A stretch of 64,000 bases of DNA from Lachancea thermotolerans CBS 6340. Taxonomy: Eukaryota; Ascomycota; Saccharomycetes; Saccharomycetales; Saccharomycetaceae. Location of the stretch: assembly GCF_000142805.1 (NCBI RefSeq), contig NC_013081.1:1178001-1242000 (forward strand), written 5' to 3'. This document shows positions 1 to 9,669 of the stretch, one piece after another (the first letter of the stretch is position 1; each line of letters starts with the position of its first letter). The notes below the pieces were generated by a model, which was not told the DNA's origin, did no database searches, and was given only the letters and a program-made list of their open reading frames with translations. Made by a program: the position numbers and the translations under genes.

Positions 1-1441
1 CCTCATAAGCCTCTTCTTCTTCATCCGAGTTGTAGAAACCCTCAGCTTCGAGTTTCTCCTCCTCTTCCTCCAAAGCTTGCAGTTTAGCGGCGATTTCAGG
101 GTCCATGAAATCATAGACGTTCTTACCGTCCAAGATCTCTGGCATAACATCGTTCTTCCACTCGTCGTCTTCAAGCAAGTACTTGTCTTTCAAGTTGATG
201 TTGAAAACACCCGCACCACCATTCTCGGCCTCGACCTCTCTTGCCAATTTCATTCTGTTTGGATCATCCTGGTCGAACTTCTTCATGTTCTTGATGGCAT
301 CTGGAATGTATGGAGATCTGTCGACACCGTCATCTCTAGCTTGGGGCTTAGCAACGTGGATCTTGTTCAGTACGTTGTTAACTCTGGCAGTAGATTTGAG
401 CTTGTTCTCGATTCTAGAGGCCAAAAGCTTTTCACACGCTTTGTTTCTGACTTCCATAACATTGTCTTCCTCAACACATGAAGTAGGCATTATCTCAACG
501 CCTGGCATATCAGCGATGCCCTTCAACAAGGCGGCGCGCTCCTCATCCAAATCTTCAGGTCTGATAATATCGGTCTTGTTGATCACAACCATGACAGACT
601 TGTTGGCGAACAAAGGCTTGATGGAATGGAATAATTTGGCCTGAGCCTCGATAGTGAAGCCACACTGCTCAGAAAGATCCATAAAGTACAGAACACATGA
701 ACGCAAATGCGCAATGGCGTAAATAGACTGCATTTCAATGTTGTTCATTTCTTCAGTGGGCCTATCCAAGATACCTGGTGTATCAATGGCCTGGAATCTC
801 AAGTACTTGTAGTCAAAGTGACCCACGTACAAGGACTTCGTGGTAAAGGCATATGGCTGAACCTCAACATCTGCCTTGGTGATGCAACGCAGGAATGAGG
901 ACTTACCCACGTTAGGATAGCCACAAATCAGCAACGTTCTGGTGTTGGGGTCAATTGATGGCAATCTGCCCAAATGCTGACGCACCTGCTCCAGGTAAAC
1001 CAAAGGATCCTTCAGCTTTTTGACGATAGTCGCCATTCTACCCAAAGCGGCTCTCTTCAGCTGCTTACACTGGAACAGCGACTGGCCAAACTTCAGCAAA
1101 CGTACGTAATCACGCGAGACTTGCTCGATCAGAGTCTTGGCACGCGACACTGCGGCTAGCGACACTTTGTAATGGTTCTTTTCGTACAGCGTATCCATCA
1201 GGTCTCTGTGGAATGGATGCACATCGTTGATGTTTGGGAATCCTTTTAGTATATCCTCAAACTTTTCTTCAAAACCCTCGGCAGTGAACTTGACCTTACG
1301 CATATAGAAAGCACGGATTCTGGTGATCGCGAAGCCTGGTCTGATCACAGTAGGCGTCTTCCTCTGCGTCCTGTTGAGCACGATGTCAAGGAGGTCGTTG
1401 GCCGGCGCGACCGTAGGGATATCTTTCCAGGAGAGCTGCAT
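1..1441 (-). CDS. NOG1: Nucleolar GTP-binding protein Nog1 (3' end cut off by the window edge)
   Basis: Nog1 is a GTPase that rides on pre-60S ribosomal particles in the nucleolus and nucleus and blocks the peptide exit tunnel until late maturation. About 480 codons are readable from ATG at 1441; the stop lies beyond base 1 (the S. cerevisiae protein has about 647 residues). The circularly ordinary GTPase motifs are visible: G1 GYPNVGKS at about residues 174-181, followed by DTPGILD (G3) and NKTD (G4), with the helical N-terminal Nog1 region before them. An acidic Glu-rich run begins just before the edge, as in the family. The promoter carries PAC and RRPE ribosome-biogenesis motifs. It is the YPL093W orthologue and diverges from SEC62. 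Identification is by recognised similarity over the whole visible length. Confidence 0.97.
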   Translation of the reverse strand, partial: MQLSWKDIPTVAPANDLLDIVLNRTQRKTPTVIRPGFAITRIRAFYMRKVKFTAEGFEEKFEDILKGFPNINDVHPFHRDLMDTLYEKNHYKVSLAAVSRAKTLIEQVSRDYVRLLKFGQSLFQCKQLKRAALGRMATIVKKLKDPLVYLEQVRQHLGRLPSIDPNTRTLLICGYPNVGKSSFLRCITKADVEVQPYAFTTKSLYVGHFDYKYLRFQAIDTPGILDRPTEEMNNIEMQSIYAIAHLRSCVLYFMDLSEQCGFTIEAQAKLFHSIKPLFANKSVMVVINKTDIIRPEDLDEERAALLKGIADMPGVEIMPTSCVEEDNVMEVRNKACEKLLASRIENKLKSTARVNNVLNKIHVAKPQARDDGVDRSPYIPDAIKNMKKFDQDDPNRMKLAREVEAENGGAGVFNINLKDKYLLEDDEWKNDVMPEILDGKNVYDFMDPEIAAKLQALEEEEEKLEAEGFYNSDEEEEAYE

Positions 1442-2880
1442 GGTGCTATTGGCGGGCTAGTAGCACGGGTGGGTGACAAAGCTCGAGCTGGGTTTGAGTG
1501 GTTAAAATCTCAGAAGTTAAGAAGGAGCTCATCGCATGGGATGCTCATCGCTAAAATTTTTCAAAGAAAAAAAGCAGCGAGCATTTTCTCGTTATAGACG
1601 AAATATCTTTTGTTTTCTTTTTGAAACATCGTTTTGTACAATAAAGTCATTTTATTAGAGAGAGAGGTCTACCAATGAGATCTGACGCTGATTGGTTCGC
1701 ACGTGACTGTAAATACTTGTCGCCCGACTTTGGACTACGCGCTAGCGACATATGAAACGTGACAGGAGAGAAGGGGAAGACAAACAGTCTTTACAGCCTT
1801 CTCTACAATCACAAAACGTTTGGATTTTGATTTCTTCAGTAATTTTTCGAATTTTCATTCACTGAGAAACGGTCTCTTTCAATTTGACGATATCTGTTCG
1901 CTGAATTTTGCGCCGTTTTTCGAAAACTTCAGCCTCAGAGGTTACTAGTTTACTGGCTGAATCCCGACTTTTGCTTCGACCTTCTCACAGGTAAACTTCC
2001 TACCAAAAGAGGCTCTTGATTTTAATTCACGTGCGAATAGCGCACTCAGGATGTTTTCCTTATATCTCTGTTGATACCCTTATGCAACGCAACGAAATTT
2101 ACGACGGGCTAAGATGAAGTGACCAAGCAAAGAACATGGTACAACAGGCCTTGCTGAATGCGGGGAGAGACAAGCATTACGTAGCCTACTGTTGCTAACC
2201 CGTTTGAAAAGTCAATATTTAATCTTTTGTTTATACCTAGTAGAAGTAGTGTTTTTGTGTCTAAATCATGAAATACCTAAAACGCGTAAAGGCTGATAAC
2301 AAAATGTATGAGTCCAGGCTCAGGTTTTCAATTAAGGCACTCTCATTAGAACAATTCGACAGAAAATACTGTCAGGGCGATAGAAGGGCAGCCGCTTCCA
2401 CTTATTAGGTTTCAGTATTAGTCAATGTCATGGCTTAAGTTAACTCCATGCGCTGCGGAGTCAGCCAGCTTCGCAGGTTAAACAAGCACACAAATACTGC
2501 CCTTCTGAATGACTTCAAGGCGTTAAAAAATAAGTGACAGTAATGGGACTGCTCGCGTAGAGCTCTACTACAAGTTTTGTGAGAATTAAAATGAGGCGGT
2601 CGCGATTAATTGAACTCAATTTTTGCCGAGGGCTCGCATCCAAAATAACTTTAGTGGGTGAACTCATATTAGAGTCAAAATATGTGTTATGTGCAGCTGC
2701 TGGTAGTTGAACAGACTTGAGCCAGCCCCTCTGCTTACCAACTTCCGCTAACCCAGTATTTACACATTTCTTCGTATAAAGATATGTTATATAGTACAAA
2801 AATTAGTTCTTCGAACTAACTAAAAAGGTCAGCATTCCACATTCGTCAGACCCCTTACACAGCGACCCGCACTCCCCGAT
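1442..2880. other. Non-coding interval between divergent NOG1 and SEC62
   Basis: This 1.4-kb divergent spacer is long for this gene-dense region. The NOG1-proximal part holds two PAC motifs and an RRPE (listed separately) and a CACGTG hexamer at 1700-1705. No tRNA-like A/B boxes, no LTR ends and no convincing gene are visible. A 94-codon frame on the minus strand at 2515-2799 has no ATG start and no recognisable product. The SEC62-proximal half holds nothing I can identify. Confidence 0.6.
1527..1563 (-). promoter_or_regulatory. Double PAC plus RRPE ribosome-biogenesis control motifs of NOG1
   Basis: Two exact copies of GCTCATCGC (1527-1535 and 1543-1551; reverse complement GCGATGAGC, the PAC core bound by Dot6/Tod6) are followed at 1553-1563 by AAAATTTTTCA, which reads TGAAAAATTTT on the gene strand and matches the RRPE bound by Stb3. 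They lie 86-122 bp upstream of the NOG1 ATG. The PAC-RRPE pair is the standard signature of ribosome-biogenesis promoters in budding yeasts, which fits this gene. Confidence 0.85.
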
Positions 2881-3612
2881 ATGTCGAACCCTGCATCCAC
2901 AGTGGCCATTGGATCGCTGCTGCGCCGCCATAAGCTTCTAAAACAGAGGCAAGGTCTATTTCAGTCTCGCCACGTTGACTTCTTTCGTTACAAAAGGTTC
3001 GTTAGAGCACTGAATGCACGCGAATACCAGTCCAAGTCCGCTAACCAGCCAGATCTCTACCCTGTCGTTGACAACGAAGAAGACGCGAGGAAGGTCTTCA
3101 TTGAGCTGATCAAGGCTCAGCTTGTGGTGCCCTGCAGAAAGCTCCACAGTGCCGAATGCAAAGATCACGGCCTGAAACCAGACAAAGATTACCCAAACCT
3201 GCTGCTATCAGACAAGGCCACACTACAACCCGATGAGTACTATGCGTGGAACTTCAACCCAAAGACGCTAACTGACTACCTTCTCGTCTTGGGCATCGTC
3301 GCCGGTATCCTCGCTTTCGTATGCTACCCGCTGTGGCCCTCATCCATGAGACGTGTTGTCTATTACATTTCGCTTGCTCTACTGGCTCTCATTGGTCTGT
3401 TCTTTGCTGTCGCGATCCTGCGATTCATCATCTACCTGCTATCGCTGGCTGTGTGTAGTGAAAAGGGTGGCTTTTGGTTGTTTCCCAACCTGTTTGAAGA
3501 CTGCGGAGTCCTCGAAAGTTTCAAGCCTCTTTACGGCTCTGGTGAGTCTGAGTGCTATAGCTACATTAAGAAAATGAAAAGAAGAAAGAGAAAGATGAAC
3601 AAGAAAGATTAA
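2881..3612 (+). CDS. SEC62: Sec62, subunit of the post-translational ER translocon
   Basis: Sec62 is an ER membrane protein that, with Sec63, Sec66/Sec71 and Sec72, opens the Sec61 channel for post-translational import of signal-bearing precursors. The 243-residue protein has a basic cytosolic N-terminal domain, two transmembrane segments at about residues 133-153 and 160-190, and a strongly basic C-terminus ([14 protein letters not shown]). The S. cerevisiae protein is somewhat longer, at about 274 residues. ATG at 2881 gives a start matching the family. Its partner SEC66 is also in this window, about 25 kb away. Orthologue of YPL094C, divergent from NOG1 as in S. cerevisiae. Confidence 0.95.
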   Translation: MSNPASTVAIGSLLRRHKLLKQRQGLFQSRHVDFFRYKRFVRALNAREYQSKSANQPDLYPVVDNEEDARKVFIELIKAQLVVPCRKLHSAECKDHGLKPDKDYPNLLLSDKATLQPDEYYAWNFNPKTLTDYLLVLGIVAGILAFVCYPLWPSSMRRVVYYISLALLALIGLFFAVAILRFIIYLLSLAVCSEKGGFWLFPNLFEDCGVLESFKPLYGSGESECYSYIKKMKRRKRKMNKKD

Positions 3613-5240
3613 CGAGCACAACTGCCAGTCCTGTATTATGAAGCACCGCTGGTTGGCAGATCAGTCGAATCCTATATATCACTAATTACGAAACACAGAG
3701 AGCGAAGTGCTCCTGTCCAACTGCAGTAGCCTTGATCTTCAGCGAGGCCTTTTACTCGGGTCCACATAGAGTATTGTTGCTACCAGCTGTCTTTGGGCTA
3801 CAGCCTTAAGGTTGAATACACCTCGCAGTGAGCTCTGTTCACGTTTGTACCGTTATTTCCTTTAATGTTAAATGGCCACGTCGATACTTAGAGTAAACAT
3901 ATGTGCTCAATTAAAAACAACTGAGCGGCAGAGCGTTATTTGCATGCTGACTGAGTTGCTTTATGTACTAAGGGATCTGAATGATGCTCCTGGGAGTGAC
4001 TGCGTAATCACCAAAAGGTGCAGCGATGCGAAAAATGGTTATTGAGTATTGGTTACGGATACGATTCACCCTTTTAATTCTGGTGATAGAACACACACAA
4101 AGGTTCAAGCCTTTTAGTAATCAAGTAACTCAGCTGGCTTGCCATTTTAAGAGTTCTGCGACGGTTGCGAACTTGCTCGTACAATATGTCATATAATGAC
4201 CTCGGCGGCTGTTAACCCGAATCGTAAACATGAGCCTGTGAACCTTCTCAAAAGAGACAGTATAAGAATTACCACAGACAGAGTAGCTATTACTGAATAT
4301 ATATTTAGAAGAAAGAATCCTGTGTTATCCCGAATTTTGCTCGTTTAGCGCCTACCTTTTTAGTCAACAACCCGTCGCTAAATATAATAATTGGGCTTAA
4401 AGACGTATCGAAGAGTTTAAGGAATATTGAAGCCATGGCTAAAAAACCTTTCCAGAACAACCCCTCCAGGAGAATACAGGATATGAGCCCAAAATGCAGT
4501 TTAATTTGTAGCACGAAGAGAAGCAGTATTCGGTCTAAGCCAAGGAGATGATGAATATGGAGAGCGGTAGCACCATACCGAGCTTGTTGAAAAACAAAAT
4601 CCCAAATACCTAATCCCCAAGACAGGCGACTGTCTTGCGAGGCGCCTGATAGAAACCATCTCGAAATCATTTCGAAACCTCCCCAGGAAGCAGCCGAGGC
4701 AAGTACTCAGGGATACAAAATGGGTTTTCTGTATCTCCAGCGGCGTGAATTGCGACTCAATGATCCATTCCGAGGTGCGCAGCAATATATGAGGTTCAAC
4801 CTCTTGTGAAGTTACACATTGCTCGTTGCCAAATCATAGAGCCTATGGAGCAACTAACTGAATAAATTTACAAGAAGCTGTATTGGGCGAAAAGAAGTTA
4901 CGATTTGATGAACTGTATAGTGCATGTTTTTAACGTGCAACAAAGTACTTTAAGTCCTTGTAACAGGAGCTTCAAGGTTGGCACAACAAGAGTTTTGTGC
5001 TCAAACGCTAATTGAATTCCCAATGCAAAGGGATGTGATAGGAGCTAAATAATGACTACTTTGCGTGCGCAGGAGTGGCTCACATGCCTCACTAGAGAAA
5101 GTGTCCGTCCCCTTCTCGAAACAAGAGGGTAAATCAACTTGAAGTTATGATTCGTAGTTAGTGCTTTCCGACCATGAGATACGTTGGCTCACTTATGAAG
5201 TGCCTAGTTAAGCGATGAGCACAACAAGAGATAACGCAGC
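3613..5240. other. 1.6-kb interval between SEC62 and FZO1 without a recognised gene
   Basis: This is the longest stretch without a recognised gene in the window. It is AT-moderate, with scattered stops in all frames. One 121-codon minus-strand frame (4305-4670) starts with ATG and encodes a hydrophobic, low-information sequence that I do not recognise. No tRNA boxes, LTR ends or tandem repeats are visible. In S. cerevisiae the neighbour of FZO1 on this side is DTR1 (YBR180W); nothing resembling it is seen here. Confidence 0.5.
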
Positions 5241-7778
5241 ATGTCGCAGCGCGAATTAAGTCCTAAGAGTCACGAAGACCATGAATCTCACTTCGGAGGT
5301 GATTTGGAGAACGAGTACGAAGACGAAAGCGCCACCGTCGTTCCCGCTGAACCACGTCATCTCACATACTCCAGAAATACGCACACTTTTGCGGACGACG
5401 ATAGCAGTACAGTCGCCGGCGACATACACCACCTGGCAGTCCACGACTCGACGCATAGGCGTAAACACTCCAATGACCACATGCTTTCGCTGCACCTTAG
5501 CCAATGGAACTACAACAACAACCGCGTGGGGCTGAATCGGGGTATTCAAAGCTCGGAGGAGTTGATCTTTTTGCTGATGGATGAGAATGAAAAAAGGCCT
5601 ATTTTTGTGCCGGTTGGTCCCGAGGCGAAGAAACTTCACATCCTGGAACTCGACTTCAAGCTCAGGGGAAACGGTAGAGACAAGGTTGATCTGGACAAAA
5701 ACGCCATTTCCAAGCTTTTCAAAGCTCGTTCTGAAACAACGCTGAAGCATCTAAAAAACCTCCAGAGGAGGGTAGATGACAACTCTTCCAAAGTCTTTAT
5801 CACGGGTGACCTGAATGCAGGCAAGTCAACGTTCTGCAACGCCCTTTTAAAGAGAAGAATTATGCCTGTGGATCAGCTTCCCTGCACCAACGTATTCTGT
5901 GAAATACTTGAAGCTCGCGAATACACTAATGTCGAAGAAGTTCATGCTATCCCTATAGACCTTGCTCCAACGGTCAAGGAGGCTACTGAAGTTTATGACA
6001 TACAAAATAAATCTACTTACCGGGTCTACCCTATCAAACAGCTGGAAGATTTGGTTTACCGTTCAGACCTTTATTCGCTACTAAAAGTCTATATCAAAGA
6101 TGACAAAAGGCCTGCAGAGTCAAGCCTCCTTCGAAACGGCACAGTGGATATATCGTTAATCGACTCGCCTGGTCTTAACATGGATTCCATACAGACTACA
6201 GAAGTGATGTCGCGCCAAGAGGAAATTGATATGGTAATCTTTGTTGTAAATTCCGAAAATCAACTTACGCTTTCAGGCCAGGAATTCATTCAAGTTGCAT
6301 CCAGAGAGAAGAAGCTGATGTTTTTTGTTGTCAACAAATTCGACCAAATCAGAGACAAAGACCGGTGCAAGAAGTTAATTTTGGATCAAATAAAAAAAAT
6401 GTCTCCAGAAACTCACAAGCAGTCTAACGAATTCGTGCACTTCATTTCCAGTGGATCAAAACCTGAGCCATCTGGCGGAGGAGGCGAACCTGGTGGGGAT
6501 GGAGATGGAGATGGAGACAATGGTGAGTTTAACAACGAAGATCCCGACTTCGATAGGCTCGAAACCTCTCTGCGCAACTTTGTTTTGAAAAAAAGATCAC
6601 TATCAAAACTCCTTCCAGCAAAGACTTACCTGGTTAAACTTCTTCAGGACATAGCCACCATTGCGAAGTGGAACCTAGATCTTTACGACTCAGAAAACCA
6701 AGCTTTGAAAGACGAGCTCAAGGGAATGAACCCTGAGATAAAGTCTACCAGTCTACAGTGTCAAAGGCTTACTGACAATGTGGACAAGATTGTCGAGTCT
6801 TGCGTCGGCGAGAATTATGAATTCACCAAAAGTAAAATAAACATGGCTTTAGAGCTGCAACCAGCAGACTTTCCCCCATATGAAGGACTACTCAGCGTTT
6901 ATGACTATGTATTCCGCGCAAGGCAGTTCATTATGGACCAGGTCAAATTAGCTGTGGATACAAGCGAATTCAAAGCAAAGGGAGATACCGAAAAGGCAGT
7001 CAATTCCATTAACACTCTCGGCAAAACCGAGCTTGGAGAGGAGTTCATGTCTGACCGCAAGTTCAATAGTGATCTTATGTTCACCAAGAAAAAGCACGTC
7101 TCATTGAAGGCGCTCAGTGTGGCTTTCAGTATAAATGATCTGTTTTCACCTTCCTGGGAAGGCTTTATATCCTATTTGACTTGGGGAGTCTCCAATGACG
7201 CGATCCAAGAGAACGATTTATCTAACTCTCAAGAGAAACACTGGTTATCCGCTTTAGGACTAGGCAATTACTCCCCTGCGAAATACTGGACAAATCCTTC
7301 TCTTCTTTTCACTTCCAGGATCCCCGCGCTTGCTGTTTACTCTTGGGGCGGTGCTCGGGTCCTGAGCAACATTGTCTTATATGGCTCCAGGTTTTTCACC
7401 TGGCAGTCCATTACAAGGGCATCATCCTCCGTGTTGCTGGTTGGAACTGTACTGGGCGCTGCGTATTTAATTCATGATTTGCCCCGGGCGTTACCCTTGA
7501 ATTTGTCCCAAAAATACAAGTCTAAACTACAAGAGCTAGACTACGCTCACAAGAACGCCAAACGCATTTCTGGAGAGGCGCGCGATGTACTTCGTTTTCC
7601 GTCACGCGAGATCATCAAATCTTGTGAGTCTGTCTTAGGAAAGAAGCAAGCCGAGAGACGTGAAATTGAAACCAAACTGCATGACAACTTAGCATCGCTC
7701 AAATTTTTTACTAGTTTGTCCCAACGCGCTGCCTCGCAAACGAAAGTAATCGAACAAATAGCCCTTGACGTAGACTAG
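5241..7778 (+). CDS. FZO1: Mitofusin Fzo1, mitochondrial outer-membrane fusion GTPase
   Basis: Fzo1 is a dynamin-family GTPase of the mitochondrial outer membrane that tethers and fuses mitochondria together with Ugo1 and Mgm1. The 845-residue protein shows G1 GDLNAGKS at about residues 189-196, a conserved switch with PCTN, G3 DSPGL, and G4 NKFD. Two closely spaced hydrophobic segments at about residues 694-750 form the C-terminal membrane hairpin, flanked by heptad-rich regions. An acidic Gly/Asp low-complexity loop (near residues 413-430) interrupts the GTPase region; the repeat is listed separately. Length matches the S. cerevisiae protein (855). Orthologue of YBR179C, placed between SEC62 and the EHT1/EEB1 gene as double synteny predicts. 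Confidence 0.97.
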   Translation: MSQRELSPKSHEDHESHFGGDLENEYEDESATVVPAEPRHLTYSRNTHTFADDDSSTVAGDIHHLAVHDSTHRRKHSNDHMLSLHLSQWNYNNNRVGLNRGIQSSEELIFLLMDENEKRPIFVPVGPEAKKLHILELDFKLRGNGRDKVDLDKNAISKLFKARSETTLKHLKNLQRRVDDNSSKVFITGDLNAGKSTFCNALLKRRIMPVDQLPCTNVFCEILEAREYTNVEEVHAIPIDLAPTVKEATEVYDIQNKSTYRVYPIKQLEDLVYRSDLYSLLKVYIKDDKRPAESSLLRNGTVDISLIDSPGLNMDSIQTTEVMSRQEEIDMVIFVVNSENQLTLSGQEFIQVASREKKLMFFVVNKFDQIRDKDRCKKLILDQIKKMSPETHKQSNEFVHFISSGSKPEPSGGGGEPGGDGDGDGDNGEFNNEDPDFDRLETSLRNFVLKKRSLSKLLPAKTYLVKLLQDIATIAKWNLDLYDSENQALKDELKGMNPEIKSTSLQCQRLTDNVDKIVESCVGENYEFTKSKINMALELQPADFPPYEGLLSVYDYVFRARQFIMDQVKLAVDTSEFKAKGDTEKAVNSINTLGKTELGEEFMSDRKFNSDLMFTKKKHVSLKALSVAFSINDLFSPSWEGFISYLTWGVSNDAIQENDLSNSQEKHWLSALGLGNYSPAKYWTNPSLLFTSRIPALAVYSWGGARVLSNIVLYGSRFFTWQSITRASSSVLLVGTVLGAAYLIHDLPRALPLNLSQKYKSKLQELDYAHKNAKRISGEARDVLRFPSREIIKSCESVLGKKQAERREIETKLHDNLASLKFFTSLSQRAASQTKVIEQIALDVD
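6495..6518 (+). repeat. Hexanucleotide tandem repeat inside FZO1
   Basis: Four consecutive units of the form GGRGAY (GGGGAT, GGAGAT, GGAGAT, GGAGAC) encode a Gly-Asp run within a Gly-rich acidic loop of the Fzo1 GTPase region. The repeat keeps the reading frame, so changes in copy number would alter only loop length. Confidence 0.85.
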
Positions 7779-8304
7779 GGCACGTACATATCAACACATT
7801 CTATCCTGTATATTTTTGATCCACATAGTCCCTCATATGAATTATACAAACGTTCATTCCGCAAGGCATCGACATTGTGCACCTCAAGCAATACTGACAA
7901 TTTTCAAGATTGAGATAAACTTGGGATATGTCAAAGCCATGGTTATAGCTTTATTTAATCGTTCAAAGGTGGTGTCCATCGAAGTCAAAAACAAAAAGAA
8001 TATCACAAAAATGATTGATCAAGCTCAACTGCTTGCTGAAGCTGAGCGCGATCATCCCATGTTTCCAGACCTTTTTCGGATCGGCTACTAATTCACTAGC
8101 GCAGAGCCATGGCCAAGCTAACATTTACTTCGTGTCCGAGGATTATGTTGCGTTGCTTCGGGACACATATAAAAGGGAGCCGATAAACGACGCTCGGGAA
8201 AAAGGCGGCTCGGCTCGAAAAGACAAGGTAAGATCCGGGATTATAAGTGTTAGGAGCTTCGTTCACGCCGGCACAAAACAAATTCTCAACACTGAAGGAA
8301 ACAA
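7779..8304. other. FZO1-EHT1/EEB1 spacer with promoter
   Basis: 526 bp between two genes on the same strand. The first part should hold the FZO1 3' end. The last 140 bp contain a TATA box (listed separately). A 91-codon frame at 7816-8091 lacks an ATG start and shows no family resemblance. Nothing else is identified. Confidence 0.6.
8168..8175 (+). promoter_or_regulatory. TATA box of the EHT1/EEB1 gene
   Basis: TATAAAAG lies 130 bp upstream of the ATG at 8305, the usual distance in budding yeasts. A consensus TATA box fits an inducible metabolic gene. Confidence 0.65.
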
Positions 8305-9639
8305 ATGCCGCTGCCTATCTTCAATCCCTTCCACTGGGGCTACCACGGTACCATCGAACAAGTATCCAATCCAAATGGAACCGTCGCTCTCACTCTGAAA
8401 GACGAAAAGAAGCCCGTACAATTTAGCGATTTTGTTTCTCGAGAGATTCCCGGCTTGAAAGACAAGGCCAAGTTTGAAGTCAACCCGCTGTTATTCACCG
8501 GCTATCTCCAAACGCTGTACCTAGGAGGTGCTGACTTCTCGAAGAGTTTCCCCGTGTACTACGGCAGAGAAATCGTAAAGTTCTCCGATGGTGGAATTTG
8601 CACCGCTGATTGGGTCATGAAAAGCTGGAAAAGTAAATACGGCGCAGACACTAGCAGCTTCAAAACGGATGAGCAGGCCACACATCCTGAGAACTGGCCT
8701 CGCCTTCACCCAAGAACGCGCTTCCTCGAGGAATCGGAGAAGAAAGATGTGCACAATAGCGAGAAGCCGCTAGTTGTTGTGTTGCATGGGCTGGCTGGCG
8801 GCTCGCACGAACCTATTATTAGATCTCTTACACAGGATTTATCAAATGCCGGCGATAGCAAATTCGATGTTGTTGTACTAAATTGCAGAGGGTGCGCGCG
8901 CTCCAAAATCACCACAAGAAAGCTTTTCTATGCCGTCTTCACCAGTGACATCCGCGAGTTCATAGCCAGAGAAAAGGCGCGTCATCCTTCCAGGAAGATC
9001 TACGCCGTTGGGTTTTCTTTTGGAGCAACTATGTTGGGCCACTACCTTGGGGAAGAGGGCGAAAAGGCTCCTATCGAAGCCGCATCGTTCTTGTGTAACC
9101 CCTGGGACTTATATCAGTCAGCACTAAAAATGAACCAAGATTGGTGGTCTCGAAACCTCTTTTCGAAGAACATTGCTCAATTCTTAATCAGGTTAGTGAA
9201 AGTCAACATTAAAGAGCTAGAATTTAAAGAAGGCGACGTGATGCCTGCAGAACCTGCAAGTTTAGAGCACCCATCTTTTTGCGTCTTCACAAGCAAAAAC
9301 TTGCGCAAAGCCCGCGAATTTGGGTCCACTGCCGAATTCGACAACCTTTTCACTGCTCCATGTTTGGGGTTTGACAACGCTATGGACTACTACAAGGCGT
9401 GTGGGTCTATTCACCAACTGCCTAATATAAAGGTTCCCTCGCTGATCATCAACTCTAAAGATGACCCAGTGGTTGGCGAAGATTCCATTCCTTACAAATG
9501 CGCAAAAGAAAGCGACAATCTTGTTCTTTGTGTTTCAGATCTAGGTGGTCATTTAGCATTCCTTGATAAGAAGTACAACTCTTGGGCCACTTCAAAAATT
9601 GCAGCCTTTTTCGATAAATTTGAAGAACTTGTCCAGTAA
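8305..9639 (+). CDS. EHT1/EEB1: Medium-chain acyl-CoA:ethanol O-acyltransferase/esterase, EHT1-EEB1 family
   Basis: This family makes and hydrolyses medium-chain fatty acid ethyl esters, the fruity esters of fermentation; members are associated with lipid droplets and mitochondrial membranes. The 444-residue alpha/beta hydrolase has the nucleophile elbow GFSFG with Ser238, an acid at Asp386/387 (SKDDPVV) and His416 (LGGHLAF), so the catalytic triad looks complete. The HGLAGGSHE segment before the elbow supplies the oxyanion loop. S. cerevisiae has two copies from the genome duplication, EHT1 (YBR177C) and EEB1 (YPL095C); here there is one, between FZO1 and PNG1, exactly where the merged order puts it. 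Which duplicate's activity profile it resembles cannot be told from sequence. Confidence 0.95.
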   Translation: MPLPIFNPFHWGYHGTIEQVSNPNGTVALTLKDEKKPVQFSDFVSREIPGLKDKAKFEVNPLLFTGYLQTLYLGGADFSKSFPVYYGREIVKFSDGGICTADWVMKSWKSKYGADTSSFKTDEQATHPENWPRLHPRTRFLEESEKKDVHNSEKPLVVVLHGLAGGSHEPIIRSLTQDLSNAGDSKFDVVVLNCRGCARSKITTRKLFYAVFTSDIREFIAREKARHPSRKIYAVGFSFGATMLGHYLGEEGEKAPIEAASFLCNPWDLYQSALKMNQDWWSRNLFSKNIAQFLIRLVKVNIKELEFKEGDVMPAEPASLEHPSFCVFTSKNLRKAREFGSTAEFDNLFTAPCLGFDNAMDYYKACGSIHQLPNIKVPSLIINSKDDPVVGEDSIPYKCAKESDNLVLCVSDLGGHLAFLDKKYNSWATSKIAAFFDKFEELVQ

Positions 9640-9669
9640 TTTAGCTACATTATTCATACAGATATACAT

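Noticed and set aside
3655-3680. GTCGAATCC resembling part of a tRNA B box
   Set aside because: The preceding bases do not match GGTTC, and no A box or cloverleaf can be drawn upstream.
7816-8398. Two overlapping frames upstream of the EHT1/EEB1 gene
   Set aside because: The 91-codon frame at 7816-8091 lacks an ATG start, and the 127-codon frame at 8015-8398 overlaps the EHT1/EEB1 start in another frame. They overlap the promoter and its TATA box and have no recognisable domain.
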